Assembly: GCA_011037195.1 (NCBI GenBank)
Contig: JAAEAF010006143.1
Location: 1-64,000, forward strand
Length of the DNA: 64,000 nt
Source of the DNA: Triatoma infestans
Lineage: Eukaryota; Arthropoda; Insecta; Hemiptera; Reduviidae
Direction: 5' to 3'
Shown here in pieces: positions 31,146-41,835 of the stretch; positions within the stretch are counted from its first letter, which is position 1, and every line of letters begins with the position of its first letter. Both the position numbers and the translations under genes were made by a program. The notes under the pieces are model-generated. The model did no database searches. It worked only from the letters and a program-made list of their open reading frames with translations, and was not told the DNA's origin.

Positions 31146-32089
31146 GGAAATTAGATTAAAATTACGGTTTCCAACAGGTTATTTTTCAAAAGAACATTCT
31201 TTGTTAACAAAATTCTTTTGTTCACTCACACTCTTTTTTCAAATATGCTCCAAATATTTTATTTTTTTATTTTTTTTTTTATTTAGACGACTTTTAAATA
31301 TTTTGTTAGACAAAAACTCGGTGCATATAAATAAAGCCGAAATTGGCACGATCGTCAATAATTTCATTCGTCTGGTTTTATTACACCTACTTATCTGTCA
31401 CTGCACATATATCACGACTTATTTTTTATTGTTACATGATTCATTGTCTAGTTGGCTTCCAGCCGTCACTCCGGTAATGTTTATGGTTTTTGTGACCCTA
31501 TTCTCATCCACTACCTCTGTAAATTGCAATAACAAACGTTAATCTGACGTGTAAATAAAAAAATAAGTTACAAGTCATAATAATAGCAATATTATTTATA
31601 AATCCGAGTTAATTACTTTGATTTTTTTTTCTTTTTTAATTTTTGCCCTGAAATGAATAAACGGGGGAAGTGTTTGTTTACTGAAGAACTATGAACTAAG
31701 TTGAAATGTTTTAAACCATCTACCAAATTATTCAAAATCAGAGGCAATATGCACGGTTTGTAATACGTCAGTTTCATCTGTATATGTGATATTTTTATTT
31801 TTTTTATTTTATTAAAAAATATTCGCATCTTGATTCACAAAGTATCAGCGGTTTAACGAACTATAGCTTTTCACAACGCATTTTTTAGTTTTAACACTGA
31901 GAAGCTTACACTAACAAACTTTGAACAGAAATTTTTGATGATTCGGAAATAGTTGAGCGAATTTCATCTGTAAAGATAATGCAGATAATGTTATCCATAT
32001 CCATTTATTTATAGAAAATATAAAGCAAATCATTGTCCCAAATACCAATCCAAGGCGCAATCAAAATTAAATATTTTTGAAAAATGTCC
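31146..32089. other. No recognised feature
   Basis: AT-rich; a 113-codon hydrophobic frame at 31201-31542 is low-complexity (F/L-rich from T runs) and probably not a gene. Confidence 0.4.
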
Positions 32090-32361
32090 ACTTTTTTACT
32101 TTTAGTAAGAGGAAGTATTGTAATAATTGTGTCAAATTTTCGATATCAAGTTTTCTCACCGGAAATATCCGTTTTGAGGTCCCCCTGAGTCCAAAAAAGT
32201 TGGTTTTTAGCAAATGGTCTGTGTGCATCTGTATGTGAACAGCATAGCTCAAAAACGAAAAACTGTAGAAAGTTGAAACTAGATATTACGTTTAGGTATC
32301 ACTATGGGATCTGACGGTGCGTTATCTGTCAAAATTCCTCAACCGGAAGTACCGCTTTACT

Positions 32362-32400
<39 letters not shown>

Positions 32401-32416
32401 TTTTTTTTTTTTGTTT

Positions 32417-32451
<35 letters not shown>

Positions 32452-32832
32452 GATTTTCTCAAAAATGGCTCTGACGATTTTGTTTAAAATAGTTATATCC
32501 ACTACACATACAAAGAGCTACAACTTTTATTTGATACATTTCTCCGGGAAAATTCATTTAAGGGCACTTTTAGGGGAGGGGTGAGGTTATGTTTTTTTCT
32601 AAAGTGCTATCATAGTTGATTATACAATTCTTATATTATCCAAACAAAATTAATTAGAAAGAAATAGATGGCCAAAATTCCAAGTTTTAAGAAAATTAGT
32701 AAGCCGGAAGTGCGCTTTACATTTCATTAAATTTGGTACACAAACTATAAAATTTGTCAATTATAATTTTGAGAACAGGAGTAAGAGAAAGTTGCGTGAG
32801 TGTTTCCATACCAGACTTTTTTTTTTTTTTGT
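32090..32832 (+). repeat. Rep-A copy with internal deletion and long poly-T
   Basis: Begins ACTTTTAGTAAGAGGAAGTA, contains CCTGAGTCCAAAAAAGTTGG and CCTCAACCGGAAGTACCGCT, then a ~90-bp T-dominated run at 32361-32449, one monomer instead of two, and the end GGAGTAAGAGAAAGTTGCGT followed by the hairpin region and T run. Confidence 0.75.
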
Positions 32833-33429
32833 CTTCCCCAGTTGGCAACCCTAGTTAAAATGTAAACAACGGCTACTGTATGCATTGTATAAATCAGTTG
32901 GATAGTATATGTAGCCTTGTTACAGGAACAACAATTTTAAAACTAGTTTTTATAAACTTCATTTATGTTTAGCTACCATACACATGTATATGTATACACA
33001 TATGTATATGAAAACGTTGGAACAGTGGTGTGAATATTTTTCATGTAACATGAGACTAGACAGTTCTTAAGTAGGGATTAAATCAAATGAAAAACAAAAT
33101 GAGAATGAATAAAAGAGAGAGAGGCATATATATACGAGTATATATATATATATATAAAAGAAAACGTGAGAGAAAGAGAAAGGAGAAAGTCAATATTTAC
33201 ATTTACTTTAATAATCCTGGGCTAACATTTGTTTAAAACATTAGAAAAGAGTAAACTTAAACATTAACTTTTAAAAATAAACAAACTTCTCATTTTCAAC
33301 GTTAACCGGCCATTTTTAACTCGAATAAATTAATACTTTATTTATTTATTATCTTTATTCATAAAGTTTTTAAATTTCATTACAAAAAAAAAAAATCAAT
33401 AAAATTTGTTTTAAGTTAGTAGTTGAATC
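32833..33429. other. No recognised feature; TA microsatellite
   Basis: AT-rich with a TA run near 33127-33157 and GA-rich stretches; no coding or transposon signal recognised. Confidence 0.4.
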
Positions 33430-33955
33430 CACAAAAATGTCAACATGCCACATTTACTGTCCGGCGGGGTTCCTGTACTCTAGGCTTCTTCAGTCACAAT
33501 CCTTTCCCTGTAATAGATCTGGTGCACTACCTTGGGCTCTTCATTGACAAAAGACTCATGTGAAACACGCCGCGCACACAACACCTTAAAAGACAAGCAC
33601 TAACTGAAAGGGCCAAACTTCTTTATTGACATATCGGTAGACGATCCAAATTACCTTCAGAACTCAAAAGACTGAAATATATATTTCTATAATCAAACCA
33701 ATTTGGACTTACGGACTTGAATTGTGGGGTTCAGCTAAACCTACAAAACTTATGTACCATTCAGACATTCCAATCTAAGCTACTTCGACAGACGGTTGAT
33801 GCTCTACGTTTCAAACTTTACGCTCTGTGATGGATGCAAGAAATATAAAAATATATTTAATTTGAAAAAATCAAAATTATGAAGAAAATGTGACATTCCC
33901 TTGCAAAAGGGCTATTTAGGTAGAAGACCACTGTATTTTAGAGTTCATGAACCTT

Positions 33956-34153
33956 TTAGAGTATTTTAAAAATATACCTCAGTTAGTGTGAAACTAAGTT
34001 ACTCTATACGAGTCTGTGTTGGCACACTGTCTGAAAAACGCATCCTGAAGATGGGCGAACGCCCGAAACCGGTCGATGACCACAAAATGAAGCAGGCTAC
34101 CATGGAAAATGTCTCTGATGCTTTCCAGCTCTGCGGAACCAACCACCACAACA
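33956..34153 (+). mobile_element. Family F element F3, TSD TTCATGAACCTT
   Basis: Flanked by exact 12-bp repeats TTCATGAACCTT (33944-33955, 34154-34165). Single-armed copy with the upstream block GAGTCTGTGTTGGCACACTG, the hammerhead-like motif, CACAAAATGAAGCAGGCTAC, AAATGTCTCTGATGCTTTCC and the common end CTGCGGAACCAACCACCACA. Nested in an LTR nested in a LINE. Confidence 0.78.
34041..34078 (+). ncRNA. Hammerhead-like ribozyme motif, F3 (best family F copy)
   Basis: CATC (helix I), CTGAAGA (34045-34051, exact CUGANGA), extra T, helix II GGGC-GAAC-GCCC, GAAA, helix III ACC/GGT, C at the predicted cleavage position 34074, GATG closing helix I. All pairings are Watson-Crick. Helix III is a self-complementary ACCGGT with no loop, which in known small hammerheads favours action as a dimer. 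The extra T is the only departure from the consensus. Confidence 0.62.
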
Positions 34154-34964
34154 TTCATGAACCTTGTTAGCATTGTCTATCCCTTCTTCTCACAGGGGAA
34201 GATTTGAAATAACAATTAGAGGACATTCCTTCAAGACAGTTTGTTGTAGACACCGAAGCAGAACACCTCAGGAATCGCTATCTTAGAATCAGTGCAGTTC
34301 CGCAATATATTAATAAGTTTATAATATCTTTGCAAATAACTTGTAGTTATTATTTTATTAAATATATTTATTGTAAGCAGTGGTGACTGACTACTTTCTT
34401 ATTTCTGATACTTCTCTCCTAAACATATATACTTGCAAGCCCCTTTACTAAACCGCTCGTGATACACAAGCTACCACTATACTACAACACATCACACCAA
34501 TAACATTTCAGCTCCATAATGACTTCAACATCCCTTTCATACAACAACTTGCCAAGACAAAATGTCATAAACTCCATACTACTCTCTCCCCTTGCTCTAA
34601 TCCGCTTGTACAATCTCTAGCCTCCACTACCATCCCTGACAATCCACCTCGCCGTTTGAATCGCCAGTGGCTCCGAAATTTCCTTCGGGATTGATCCTTA
34701 GAGAGTGCTACCCCTGGATAGTTTATCTCCCGCTACCTTCTCACAGCCTACAGTTTAATTTATTCAACATCTTATTTACTCATTGTATATATTAATATAG
34801 ATGTCATAATATTTTTAAGTTATGCTACATTTTGAAAACGCATCAAACTAAAACAAAACAAAACACTGTGCAGTTATCTCTTGAGAAACTTGTGTATATG
34901 GGTGGCTTATCCAAGCGTGTCCAGTCAATACTCCTACAAAAACTCTCATTTCTATACTACACAG

Positions 34965-35168
34965 GGAGAGAAGATAGCTGGACTCCACCGCAGAGGTCCT
35001 GGGTTCGAGTCCAGCAATGCTGCTCTTAGTTTCGCTTCCTGAGAGCCTCTACAGCTTACTATTGTGTAGTCCATAACGAAAGAATATTGCTCGCAGCCTG
35101 GTAGTGAACTGAGATCGCCCCAGGGGACACAATAGATCTTTCAGATCGCATTGCGCTATCCCTTAAAA
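34965..35168 (+). mobile_element. SINE-3 with LINE-like tail
   Basis: Degenerate A-box region (AGATAGCTGGACTCC), B box GGGTTCGAGTCCAGC, then GAGAGCCTCTACAGCTTACT, GCTCGCAGCCTGG and the tail GGGGACACAATAGATCTTTC AGATCGCATTG. That tail resembles the 3' ends of the RNase H LINEs at 20490 and 28262. Confidence 0.7.
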
Positions 35169-35179
35169 GAATCTTTAAT

Positions 35180-35770
35180 AATTTTTTTAGCTTGGAGATT
35201 ACCACTTTATGGATCCCTCCAATGCTTCTGCAATACCTTTTTCCCTTAATTGTCTTTCACAAAATTCCTTGGACTTGGTACAACAAAAACGGTAATTAGG
35301 ATCCCATATTAGCCAAATTTGTCTGCTCTTTCAGTGCCTTCTAAATCCGTGGATATCCAGAATAGCACTACATTGGTCCTCTGAGCGAGCCTCTGAGTCT
35401 TCTGTTACATTCACCCACTAATTTAGAGCTCCAACTCGGCTTATTTAAAGCTTTAATACAGCTTGCATATCAGAGGATAATCTTCAACTCTTCAAAATCT
35501 TGCTGCCACTTTTCTACCATGTGGCAGTATTCAATGGTGCCATGATCGCAGCTTGGAAAACAAAAGATGTTTTCAGCCCAGATAACCAAGCTCCTGTCCC
35601 AGAGAGAGCGGTTGCCTTCTGCCTGGAGCCATCAGAGTAACAGAAAATAATGCCATTACTTTCCCCGATTAGCCCTTTAATAGTATTCTCCCCCATACTG
35701 CCTTGTCTAGTAACCTCTCTTCACTTCTTGCACGCCTAACCCAATTTTGGAGAGAAGAAATTGTATGACC
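35180..35770 (-). pseudogene. RNase H-bearing non-LTR retrotransposon fragment
   Basis: Minus strand: IKGLIGESNGIIFCYSDGSR (first RNase H catalytic D in YSDGS), ALSGTGAWLSGLKTSFVFQA, LNTATW, then ILSDMQAVLKL (second D context) before several stops. Closest to the intact version at 37600-37860. Confidence 0.7.
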
Positions 35771-37123
35771 TCCTCTACAAATTCTTATCCATTTTCCTTT
35801 ACACATCTCATCCTAAGATGACGTTAAAGGAAATCATTGGCACCATATTTCTCAAAAATCACGTAAAAGAAATAAAAAGAAAAAGAGAAATTAGTAGAGT
35901 TTCCAGTTCAGATCATTTGCCAAAATCTTTTTTTTTTTTGCATTCAAAGGACCTCTAAACATGTTTCCATGAAACTTTATTCGAAAATTTTGCAATACTT
36001 ACTTTAATAATGCGTAAATAATGCCTTCAGTTTGTTCTAATCAAGACAGACAAATCTGACAACTTTCAAAACTGATATATATGTTTTTTTTTGCAAAACA
36101 ACATTTATAGTCTAAATATTTCATAATGTAGTTGCCATGAACAAGGTAAACAAGGAACATTGATAAACTGGAACATAGATAACAGTAATGAACTCTGGGA
36201 AGGTTAAAAAAAACAAAAACCTAATACCATAATAAAAACAAATTGTAATTATACTTGCCGGCCATTAGAATTGATAACTTGCTATTATAATAACAGATAT
36301 GTATTTCAATGATGGTGAAGTTAATATGGAAATCCTAATGTCAATACAGAAATTTGATTTCTACTTCAAAATCTGTGGACCACAATCTCTATATAGCTTG
36401 AATAGATGTTTTGCTTCATAAAATGAATGTTACCATAATAAAATAAATCCATTGAATGACTCATTTCTATTTATTCCTATATTTTATTCGCTCTACTTTA
36501 TTGAAAACAGATACTGTTTGTTGATTTATTATATGTTTTTTATGGTCTGTGGTACATAGGTATTTATAGTTTGTGATTTATAGAAGTGCCAGTTGTTTGT
36601 AAATGATGTAAAACAACAATAGTAAATGAATTATCCAAATAACAAATACCTCTAACAATGGAAAAAAAGGTCGGTCAATTCTTCATATTTTTATATCTAT
36701 TTCCAAACATAACTTTTTATTTTGAAAGAGATACAGAGGCTGGCCCTTTACTTTGGTCCCTTCCATTAATCTCACTTTATACTAAACCTAGTTTCGACAA
36801 ACATTCCACTATTTCTGCTATGAGAGATCTCAAATTTTCGAAACTGGGAATATTAAACTGCACAACAAAATGCGTCCATCTAACGGCATAATGAGCGTGA
36901 TAAAAATTACGAAAAAGTAAGTGTTTCTAATGACAATTGATACAGCAGCCACAAATTACGTTATCCTCATAAACAAAATTTGCTTTCAATTTACTGTTAT
37001 AAATGTAATTCTTAGATTTAGCTACATTTTCTAATTTTTTTTTTTTTTTTTTCACTCTTTCGTTCACATTCCTCTAAAAAAGATCAAAAAATGAAGTAAA
37101 TTAAGGTTAAGAAGTGTTTTAAT
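35771..37123. other. No recognised feature
   Basis: 1.35 kb AT-rich interval. A 77-codon plus frame at 36658-36891 is unrecognised and probably chance. Confidence 0.4.
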
Positions 37124-37137
37124 TAACAAAAATTGAT

Positions 37138-38528
37138 CAGTGTAGGAGATTAGCGGGTAAGACCTGGGGAGTTAATCCCCGAGGTGTCCATTGGATTTAT
37201 GAAAAGTTGGTGAAGCCAAGGATGCTGTATGCAGCTGTGGTGTGGTGGTCTGGCTCCTTGGTGGGGAGGAATAGCAAAAAGCTGTTGGGAGTACAGCGTA
37301 CGGCCTGTTTGGCTATTACTGGCGCGATGAGAACGACACCGACGGTGGCATTAGAGATGCTGCTGGGGCTAATCCCCCTTCAGTATGTGGTAGTGGGAGA
37401 GGCAATGAAAGGGTACCTCAGAATGAGGTGCAAGGGAGAATGGGTGAGAACCTTCCGGGGGGATCACACTAGGATTGAGGACAAAATTTGGCGAGTAAAC
37501 CGATTCTTGCTATCCAAACTTGATGAGACGAGCAAGAAATGGGGATTTGAGAGAGATTATGAGATTACGATTGGCAGTATAGGAGATGATAACCTTACGA
37601 GGCCAACGGAGTCGGGCAGCGGCATTATTCGTTGCTATTCAGATGGCTCTAGGCAGGAGGGTACTGGCCTGTCGGGGGCGGGAGCCTGGTTTCAGGAACT
37701 GGATAAAGAGAGTTCGGTGGCCTTGGGTGGCTTGGCCACTGTTTTTCAGTCTGAGGTGGTGGGCATCATTGAATGCTGCCACCTGGTGGGGGAGTGGCAG
37801 GGAGAGTTCAAGGAAGTGCGGATTTTCTCGGATAGCCAAGCCGCACTAAGGGCTTTGAGTAAGCCTTGGTGGAGTTCGAAATAGTGGGAGAATGTCGGAG
37901 AAAGCTCAACGCTTTGGCTCGGAGGGGTAAGGTGCATCTCTATTGGATACCCGGACATGCGGGAATAGAGGGCAATGAGAGGGCGGATCGGCTGGCCAGG
38001 GAGGGATCATCATTACCATTCTGTGGTCCTGAACCAGCCCTGGCCGTTACAAAGACGTTTCGCGACAAACAGATCAGACTTTGGGAGACGAGAGCTTTGG
38101 AGAAATGCTGGGGGGACACGCAGGGGTGCCTCCAAGCTAAAAGATTTATAAAGGCAGGTAAGCAGAGAATTTCGGAGTATCTCCTGTCTCTTAGTAGGAC
38201 GGGTTTGAGGACCTTGGTAGGAATAGTGACTGGACACACTTGGGTGTCCAGTCACCTGTTTAACATAGGAAAGACGCGGAGTCCCATTTGTCAGAACTGT
38301 GATGACGGAGTTAGGGAAACGGTGTATCACTACTTATGTCAGTGTCCCCGTTTCGCTGGAACTAGGTTTCGTATATTTGGGAGGACACCACTCTCGCAGG
38401 ATTGTCTGGGCGAGTTGGAGTATAGGGATATCTTGAGATATTGTAGATTAACCAGCAAGTTACCGGGGGAGACTAATTAAGGGGTTACGGGGGGTACCGG
38501 GGGGATAAGAGCCATATAGGCTTAGGAA
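37138..38528 (+). pseudogene. RNase H-bearing LINE, best-preserved copy, TSD 14 bp
   Basis: Two long frames joined by one frameshift near 37880. The first (37207-37884) has the RT C-terminal region (KPRMLYAAVVWWSGSLVGR, GVQRTACLAITGAMRTTPT) and RNase H with YSDGSR, SEVVGIIEC and FSDSQAALRAL. The second (37866-38480) has WIPGHAGIEGNERADRLARE and CQNCDDGVRETVYHYLCQCP. So the RNase H D-E-D-D set and the zinc-knuckle-like tail are all present. The exact 14-bp repeat TAACAAAAATTGAT flanks it (37124-37137, 38529-38542). RT catalytic domain lost by 5' truncation. Markedly GC-richer than its surroundings and likely the youngest LINE here. Confidence 0.9.
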
Positions 38529-38670
38529 TAACAAAAATTGATTATTCATATATTCATATATTTGTTTTAAAGGTTACAATTGTACATTATGTTTGCATAA
38601 AGCCTAAAATTTTTTTTTGTTCAACTAGCTCAGTACATCAAAGTACGATATTAAGTCTTACTTCAGGCTA

Positions 38671-39264
38671 TAATGGGTATGTTGAAGGAGAGAAATGCTT
38701 TGGTTTGAATGAACAAACTAGATATGGCTGAACACTGTATAATGTTAAAAGTGACACTGACCACCTGGACTTTAAACTAAAATGGTGGAGTATGGTAGAG
38801 TGATAAAAGGTAAGGTAAATGATACGTTGTGACTGGCGAGTGAACTCGGTTGTATATCTATCTCCCGTCGCTGTATTTATGCAGTTTCTCCCACTCTAGT
38901 TCGAGAGAGTGGTCCTCTCATTTTTGTCTCTCTTTCTCTGCTATGGATCTTCTCTTTGGATCCTAATAATGGGTATGATGAAGGAGAGAAATACTTTGGT
39001 TTGAATGAACAAACTATATATGGCTAAACACTGTATAATGTTAAAAGGGACACTGACTGCCTAGACTTTACACTAAAATGGTGGAGTATGTATGGTAGAG
39101 TGGTAAAGGGTAAAGTAAATGATACGTTGTGACTGGCGAGTGAACTGTATTGTGTATCTATCTCCCGTCACTGTATTTATGCAGTTTCTCCCACTCTAGT
39201 CGAGATAGTGGTCCTGCCATTTTTGTCTCTCTTTCTCTGCTATAGATCCTCTCTTTGGATCCTA
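38671..39264. repeat. Tandem duplication, 2 x ~296 bp
   Basis: TAATGGGTATGTTGAAGGAG at 38671 recurs as TAATGGGTATGATGAAGGAG at 38967. The whole unit repeats with few differences through CACTGTATAATGTTAAAAG, GATACGTTGTGACTGGCGAG and CTCTTTGGATCCTA. The unit contains no coding signal. It could be two satellite monomers, or an LTR-like unit duplicated in tandem. Confidence 0.82.
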
Positions 39265-39299
39265 TTACAAGGCTAAGAATATTTAATATAGTATAAAGA

Positions 39300-39560
39300 T
39301 GTGGATGGGGTCAGAGTGTTTGGGCCAAGGACCAAAAAATCGCAGTATGTATGGACCAATTTCCCAGCATATTTCAGCCGGAAATTCACGCAATCAGAAG
39401 GTGCTTTCAGCTTTAACTTCGACAGAAAATATTAGGATCAGAAGATTGTAACTGTATTCGATATCCAGGCCGTCATTAAAGAACGATGGTCATCAATTTA
39501 AAAATGATATGGCAAACTCAATGAACTGGGCAAAAGCAGTTTCGCATTCAGGGAGAATAT
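39300..39560 (+). pseudogene. RNase H fragment of a non-LTR retrotransposon
   Basis: GGVRVFGPRTKK-like sequence, FPAYFQPEIHAI and SDIQAVI-type blocks in shifting frames. It aligns with the minus-strand frame at 44120-44302 (VGVFGPKTRNSMPIGQFSS, FHAEIHAIEGG). Confidence 0.6.
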
Positions 39561-40745
39561 TTAATTATCCCAACTGCCAATTCATCTGTTTTAATTATAT
39601 CTAAAGTAATATTTAAATTAAAATTAATCAGTAAATTTTTAATATCATTGAACCAAAATAGATAATGTAAATTTCTAATGTATTATATGAAAAATGGTTT
39701 CAGAAGCCTGTTAAGAAATAAGTGTTTTTAAGAAATAATTGAAAAAATATGTCCACAAAATAATTTCTAAGGATTATTCATGTTTGTTAACTATGTAAAT
39801 AAAGTGTACTTGTTGGACCAAAGTAAAATTCCTTTTTGATACCTAAATGAAATCGTGTTAAACAATGTATATATTTAGTTCTTAAGGTGTTATTTGATGG
39901 GAAGGAGAGAAGATGCAGGGTGTATCTCATCGTACCTATAACAACTTGCTGTAGAACTATATAAAGGAAGAAGAGTGTAGTGTAAGTAGAGGGAAATGCT
40001 TAACAAGTTATTTGGATGAAGTCTTCTTGGGCTGATTGCCCTTTAACTTGCTTGCTTTTACTTCTCAACACAATATTAGGAATCCATTCTAAAGAGTCTT
40101 TGTTTCTAAGAATCTTCCCCTTAGTTGTATCTATATAGATATGTCTCTGTATTTGAGTTTTTAATACTTCGTTATGCATGCAAAATACCTTGTCCCCACA
40201 ATTCCCTTGGCTATTCAGTTTCTGCAGTTCTACTCTCCAAAACCACTTCTTCTATTCATGTCTTTGTTAACCAATACAATCTAAAATTTAAATTAATTTT
40301 GTTTTGAATATCTTCCAATTATTATTTTAAAAATAGTATTTACAATATTCATGTAATGTATAGGTCTTATTGGCGCTCCATTCCTTGACCATATGATGAA
40401 TTCTTTTGGGGGGGAAAGGAAATGTGATCGTTTCCCATCTTGTTTTTCAGGAATTCAAACCTCAGGTCTTTTATTTAAACTTTAAATTTTTTACTCAAAG
40501 TATTGAGATAAGTTTAGGTAGTAAATTGTGAGAAATTAGTCTCTCAGCTAAGAGGAAGGGCAACAATGTTACAAAATTGTTTACAAGGCTACAGTAATGT
40601 AGGTTGCGTAGGCTTTGTCTCCATACATAAATTTATATTTTTTTATTCAGCACGTTTCCTCATGAAAAATTAAGCATGAAAATGTGATCTTTGACTTGGT
40701 GAATCGTTTCACAGCCTCATACAAAGAGTTCCTTTAAAGGTATGA
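39561..40745. other. No recognised feature
   Basis: AT-rich, no coding or repeat signature recognised. Confidence 0.4.
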
Positions 40746-40749
40746 AATT

Positions 40750-40930
40750 ACTTTAGTGGTAGCATGCTGGACTTCCATGATGAGGTATCCGGATTTCTGT
40801 CCAGTGCTATCCTTATATTTTTCTTCCTAGAAGCTCCTTTATCTCACTGTTCGTTGATGGCGCTTAAAGGCTGTAAGGAGAGAATTCTGTTTGGAGGCTG
40901 GCAGTGCAGTCTTGTGCTTATAATCATGCA
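40750..40930 (+). mobile_element. SINE-3, diverged
   Basis: TTTAGTGGTAGCATGCTGGA (A box), a decayed B box (TATCCGGATTTCTGTCCAG), TTTTTCTTCCTAGAAGCTCC and TTTGGAGGCTGGCAGTGCAG, in the same order as the SINE-3 at 41555-41740. Confidence 0.65.
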
Positions 40931-41039
40931 TGGGATTAATATCGTTTAAATATGATCAAATTCCTTTTATGGGTTTGTAATCTTCGACGTTCCCAGCGCA
41001 GATTAAAAATAATCAGCTTTTACGGCCAGAGTTCGAAAA

Positions 41040-41340
41040 AAATCAGATACCTGGTCTATGGGTACCCAAACGCAAGTAAAGATGGTCATTAGGGAGCCGC
41101 TCGTAAAAGCTTACGGCTGATTTGTTCAAAAAACTTTAAAGGACTAAGTGAGTCGGTTACCTGGCATTACAGGCTGGGGAAACATTTAGGGGTATGGGGA
41201 GGTTTGAGTAATCATTGTAAGTTTTGCTTGACTGAGGAAAAGACATCGCTCCTATGTCGCCGGCTGCCGCAGGTTTGGCCAGTTTCATTCCAATTAGACG
41301 TTAAATCGTTTACTGAGGCAGCTGTGGGCATATTGTGAAT
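41040..41340 (+). pseudogene. Non-LTR retrotransposon RNase H tail
   Basis: Reads GLSESVTWHYRLGKHLGVWG and LSNHCKFCLTEEKTS then LLCRRLPQVWPVSFQLD, the TGHYRLGKHL...CKFC..EE...LLC.C region C-terminal to RNase H. Short and truncated. Confidence 0.62.
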
Positions 41341-41404
41341 ATTGGAATTGTGAATTTGCTGTGAATCAGTCGTTAACATTAGTTAGAGCCCGCAAGAGGT
41401 ATCT

Positions 41405-41775
41405 GTTGCATGCAGTTACTTGGGGAGTAGCGACCCCATGGGTTACCACAGCTTAGTATCCATGTACTTCATCAGAACAGTACACAATTCACTTAAACTA
41501 TATACACTGTACACTTTGCAGACAAGGACAAACACAGTACACAAACTAGGTCTCCGTGGTAGCGCGCTGGACGAGCAACGCGGAGGTTTCGGGTTCGAAT
41601 CTAGCATGCTGCCCTTAGATTTTTTTCTTCCTAAGAGCCTCTGTGACTCACTGACCGGTGATGGGCAGTGTTGTCTGTAGCTAGAGAATGCTGCTTGGAG
41701 GCCGGCTGTGCATTGGAGAAGACCACAATAGATCTTTCAGGTCGCAGTGCAATCTCCCCAACAACAAACTACAGT
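41405..41775 (+). mobile_element. SINE-3 composite with 5' extension and LINE-like tail
   Basis: The extension TTACTTGGGGAGTAGCGACC ... TCAGAACAGTACAC ... GTACACAAACTAGG precedes a tRNA-like head (GGTAGCGCGCTGGACGAGCA, GGGTTCGAATCTAGC), body (AGAGCCTCTGTGACTCACTG, GCTTGGAGGCCGGCTGTG) and tail CCACAATAGATCTTTCAGGT CGCAGTGCAATCTCCCC. A second diverged tail copy lies at 41783-41835. Most complete SINE-3 in the window. Confidence 0.78.
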
Positions 41776-41835
41776 CTACCCTGTGGGGAACGGATTCCAC
41801 AACAGATCTTTTTGGTCACGGACTTCATTTTAGGC

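Larger units (their letters stand above)
33826..34511 (+). mobile_element. Solo LTR (LTR-D), 686 bp including element F3, TSD GCTC
   Basis: TGTGATGGATGCAAGAAAT to CACACCAATAACATTTCA, with GCTC at 33822-33825 and 34512-34515. Shares the TTGTAGTTATTAT and AAACATATATACTTGCAAGC blocks with the copy ending at 51806. It interrupts the Jockey relic and is itself interrupted by F3 (33956-34153), leaving ~476 bp of LTR. Confidence 0.85.
33430..34800 (+). pseudogene. Jockey-like RT 3' end, split by a solo LTR
   Basis: Left part: VHYLGLFIDKRLMW-like thumb near 33520-33560, then GRRSKLPSELKRLKY and a decayed LNCGVQLNLQ-like stretch. Right part from 34516: HNDFNIPFIQQLAK, then DNPPRRLNRQWLRNFLRD near 34640-34695, the Jockey C-terminus. 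Removing the LTR and one GCTC restores an in-frame ...FTLHNDFNIPF... reading across the junction. Catalytic domain missing. Confidence 0.82.

Noticed and set aside
31201..31542. 113-codon hydrophobic open frame as a membrane protein
   Set aside because: Composition is driven by T runs, there is no family resemblance and no conserved start context.
32361..32449. Long poly-T as a retroelement tail or terminator
   Set aside because: It lies inside a Rep-A unit at the position of a shorter T tract (after TTTACTAG) in other copies, so it is a local expansion.
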